Assembly: GCF_023715685.1 (NCBI RefSeq)
Contig: NZ_JAMBOQ010000003.1
Coordinates: 930,001-994,000, forward strand
From: Priestia aryabhattai
GTDB lineage: Bacteria > Bacillota > Bacilli > Bacillales > Bacillaceae_H
Direction of reading: 5' to 3'
DNA length: 64,000 nucleotides
Below the pieces are notes generated by a model. The model ran no database searches. It saw nothing but the letters and a program-made list of their open reading frames with translations, and had not been told where the DNA came from. The translations under genes and the position numbers were made by a program. Each line of letters starts with the position of its first letter. Positions within the stretch are counted from its first letter, which is position 1. This document shows positions 63,260-64,000 of the stretch, piece by piece.

Positions 63260-63531
63260 ATCGTTTACACACGGTTTTATACATTGTTGATGCATCAGTG
63301 TTTTGTTTACAATTGAGAATAGAACTCTTGCATGAAAAACATCTTTTTTATGTATATACTACAGCTCATATAAAATAGTGTGAAATAAGATTTTTCCTAA
63401 TTCATAGTTGTATGATACAGAGGTAGCCAAGATAAAACTGCAACTTTATATAATCCCGCAATAATATACTATATACCATTGAATGTTCAGATGTACGATT
63501 ATATGAGGATATCTTGAAAGGAGTTTACCTC

Positions 63532-64000
63532 ATGAATATTACATCTTTTGTATTTTACTGTTTTATTGTTACATTTACACCAGGACCTACTAATATAGTT
63601 ATTTTATCAACTGTACATAATTCTGGGACAAAAAAGGCAATGGAATATACGTATGGAGCAACGATTGCTTTTGCTTGCTTACTTGCTATTTCTTCCGTGT
63701 TAAATACGATATTGGCCACACTAATACCCAAAATTTTAATGGTTATGCAGGTAGTTGGAAGCTTTTATATGTTGTATCTTGCTTATCAAGTTTATAAAAT
63801 GGATTCATCAAAACCAACTGTAAACCAAACGGGTACTTTTATGTCTGGGTTTCTTACACAGTTTTTAAATCCAAAAGTCGTACTATTTACAATAACCGTT
63901 ATTCCTACCTACATTATGCCTTATTATGTCTCAGTGTCTGCGGTTACGGTAGGCGTTATTGTTGTAACTGTTATTGGATTCTTAGCATTTATCACATGGG
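63532..64000 (+). CDS. LysE-family exporter, cut by the window end
   Basis: ATG 63532 with AAAGGAG upstream. The visible 156 residues start MNITSFVFYCFIVTFTPGPT, the LysE/RhtB signature (FTPGPxN), and continue with four hydrophobic spans and FLTQFLNPKVVLF. Members export amino acids or homoserine lactone analogues. The C-terminal third lies outside the window. Confidence 0.85.
   Translation, partial: MNITSFVFYCFIVTFTPGPTNIVILSTVHNSGTKKAMEYTYGATIAFACLLAISSVLNTILATLIPKILMVMQVVGSFYMLYLAYQVYKMDSSKPTVNQTGTFMSGFLTQFLNPKVVLFTITVIPTYIMPYYVSVSAVTVGVIVVTVIGFLAFITW

Noticed and set aside
1..64000. CRISPR arrays, rRNA or tRNA genes, complete insertion sequences
   Set aside because: None seen. There are no regularly spaced repeats, no rRNA-like conserved blocks and no intact transposase.

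Overview
The window looks like low-GC Bacillaceae DNA, most likely from the Priestia (Bacillus) megaterium group. The basis is AT-rich sequence, AGGAGG-type ribosome binding sites, a sigma-B-type promoter, a BirA operator, a LexA (DinR) box, spore genes (a LysM-GH18 cortex-type enzyme and an orphan GerAB-type germinant permease), three DUF3231 proteins and a RecA gene standing alone under its own SOS promoter. P. megaterium is known to carry a second recA and orphan or plasmid-borne germination permease genes. No ribosomal, tRNA or core replication genes are present. This is accessory DNA, either a large plasmid or a variable chromosomal region; the sequence alone does not decide which.

Layout. 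0-3.5 kb: a secreted beta/gamma-crystallin-like protein, BstA/YfiT and gene debris. 3.5-12 kb: a hypothetical protein, a YitT protein, an EamA transporter, and several wrecks (two EamA remnants, a MocR C-terminal half, a frameshifted MFS transporter, a monoamine-oxidase tail). 12-15 kb: a CBS-domain protein and small unknown proteins. 15-18 kb: a BirA-controlled bioF-bioH-bioC operon. 18-24 kb: a spore peptidoglycan enzyme, an L,D-transpeptidase, a DRE-TIM aldolase and a YeiH transporter. 24-40 kb: many regulator-target sets, namely MerR with CMD and cupin genes, SDR enzymes, an MFS exporter, a TetR regulator facing an SDR-hydrolase pair, HxlR facing an MBL hydrolase-nitrilase pair, a RibD/DHFR-like reductase and a TipA-like MerR. 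40-54 kb: the GerAB-type permease, two copies of an HU locus, SpeG, a Tn3 relic, a tyrosine recombinase, RecA and a DJ-1 protein. 54-58.5 kb: a cold-shock pair, coiled-coil small proteins, a resolvase relic and an old yellow enzyme. 58.6-64 kb: three DUF3231 genes and one small membrane gene, each separated by a repeated intergenic element, then a LysE-type exporter running off the window.

The most unusual feature is a family of about a dozen intergenic 28-bp sites built like Xer/dif sites: an 11-bp variable arm, a 6-bp spacer, and an 11-bp arm close to TTATGTTAACT. Many sit beside a TGTATA...TATACA palindrome and a transcription terminator. At 58.6-63.3 kb five such sites in one orientation separate four single-gene units, which resembles an integron cassette array or the pdif modules of other bacterial plasmids. 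Confident sites left of 39.2 kb point one way and confident sites right of 42.5 kb point the other way; one weaker site at 43.9 kb breaks this rule. Other unexplained repeats include a gapless 65-bp element in three copies, a 12-mer family tied to a perfect 46-bp palindrome, a repeated 100-bp hairpin-bearing element near 14 kb, and several shorter pairs. Several genes carry single-base frameshifts, mostly in homopolymer runs. These may be real decay or sequencing error, and raw reads would settle it.
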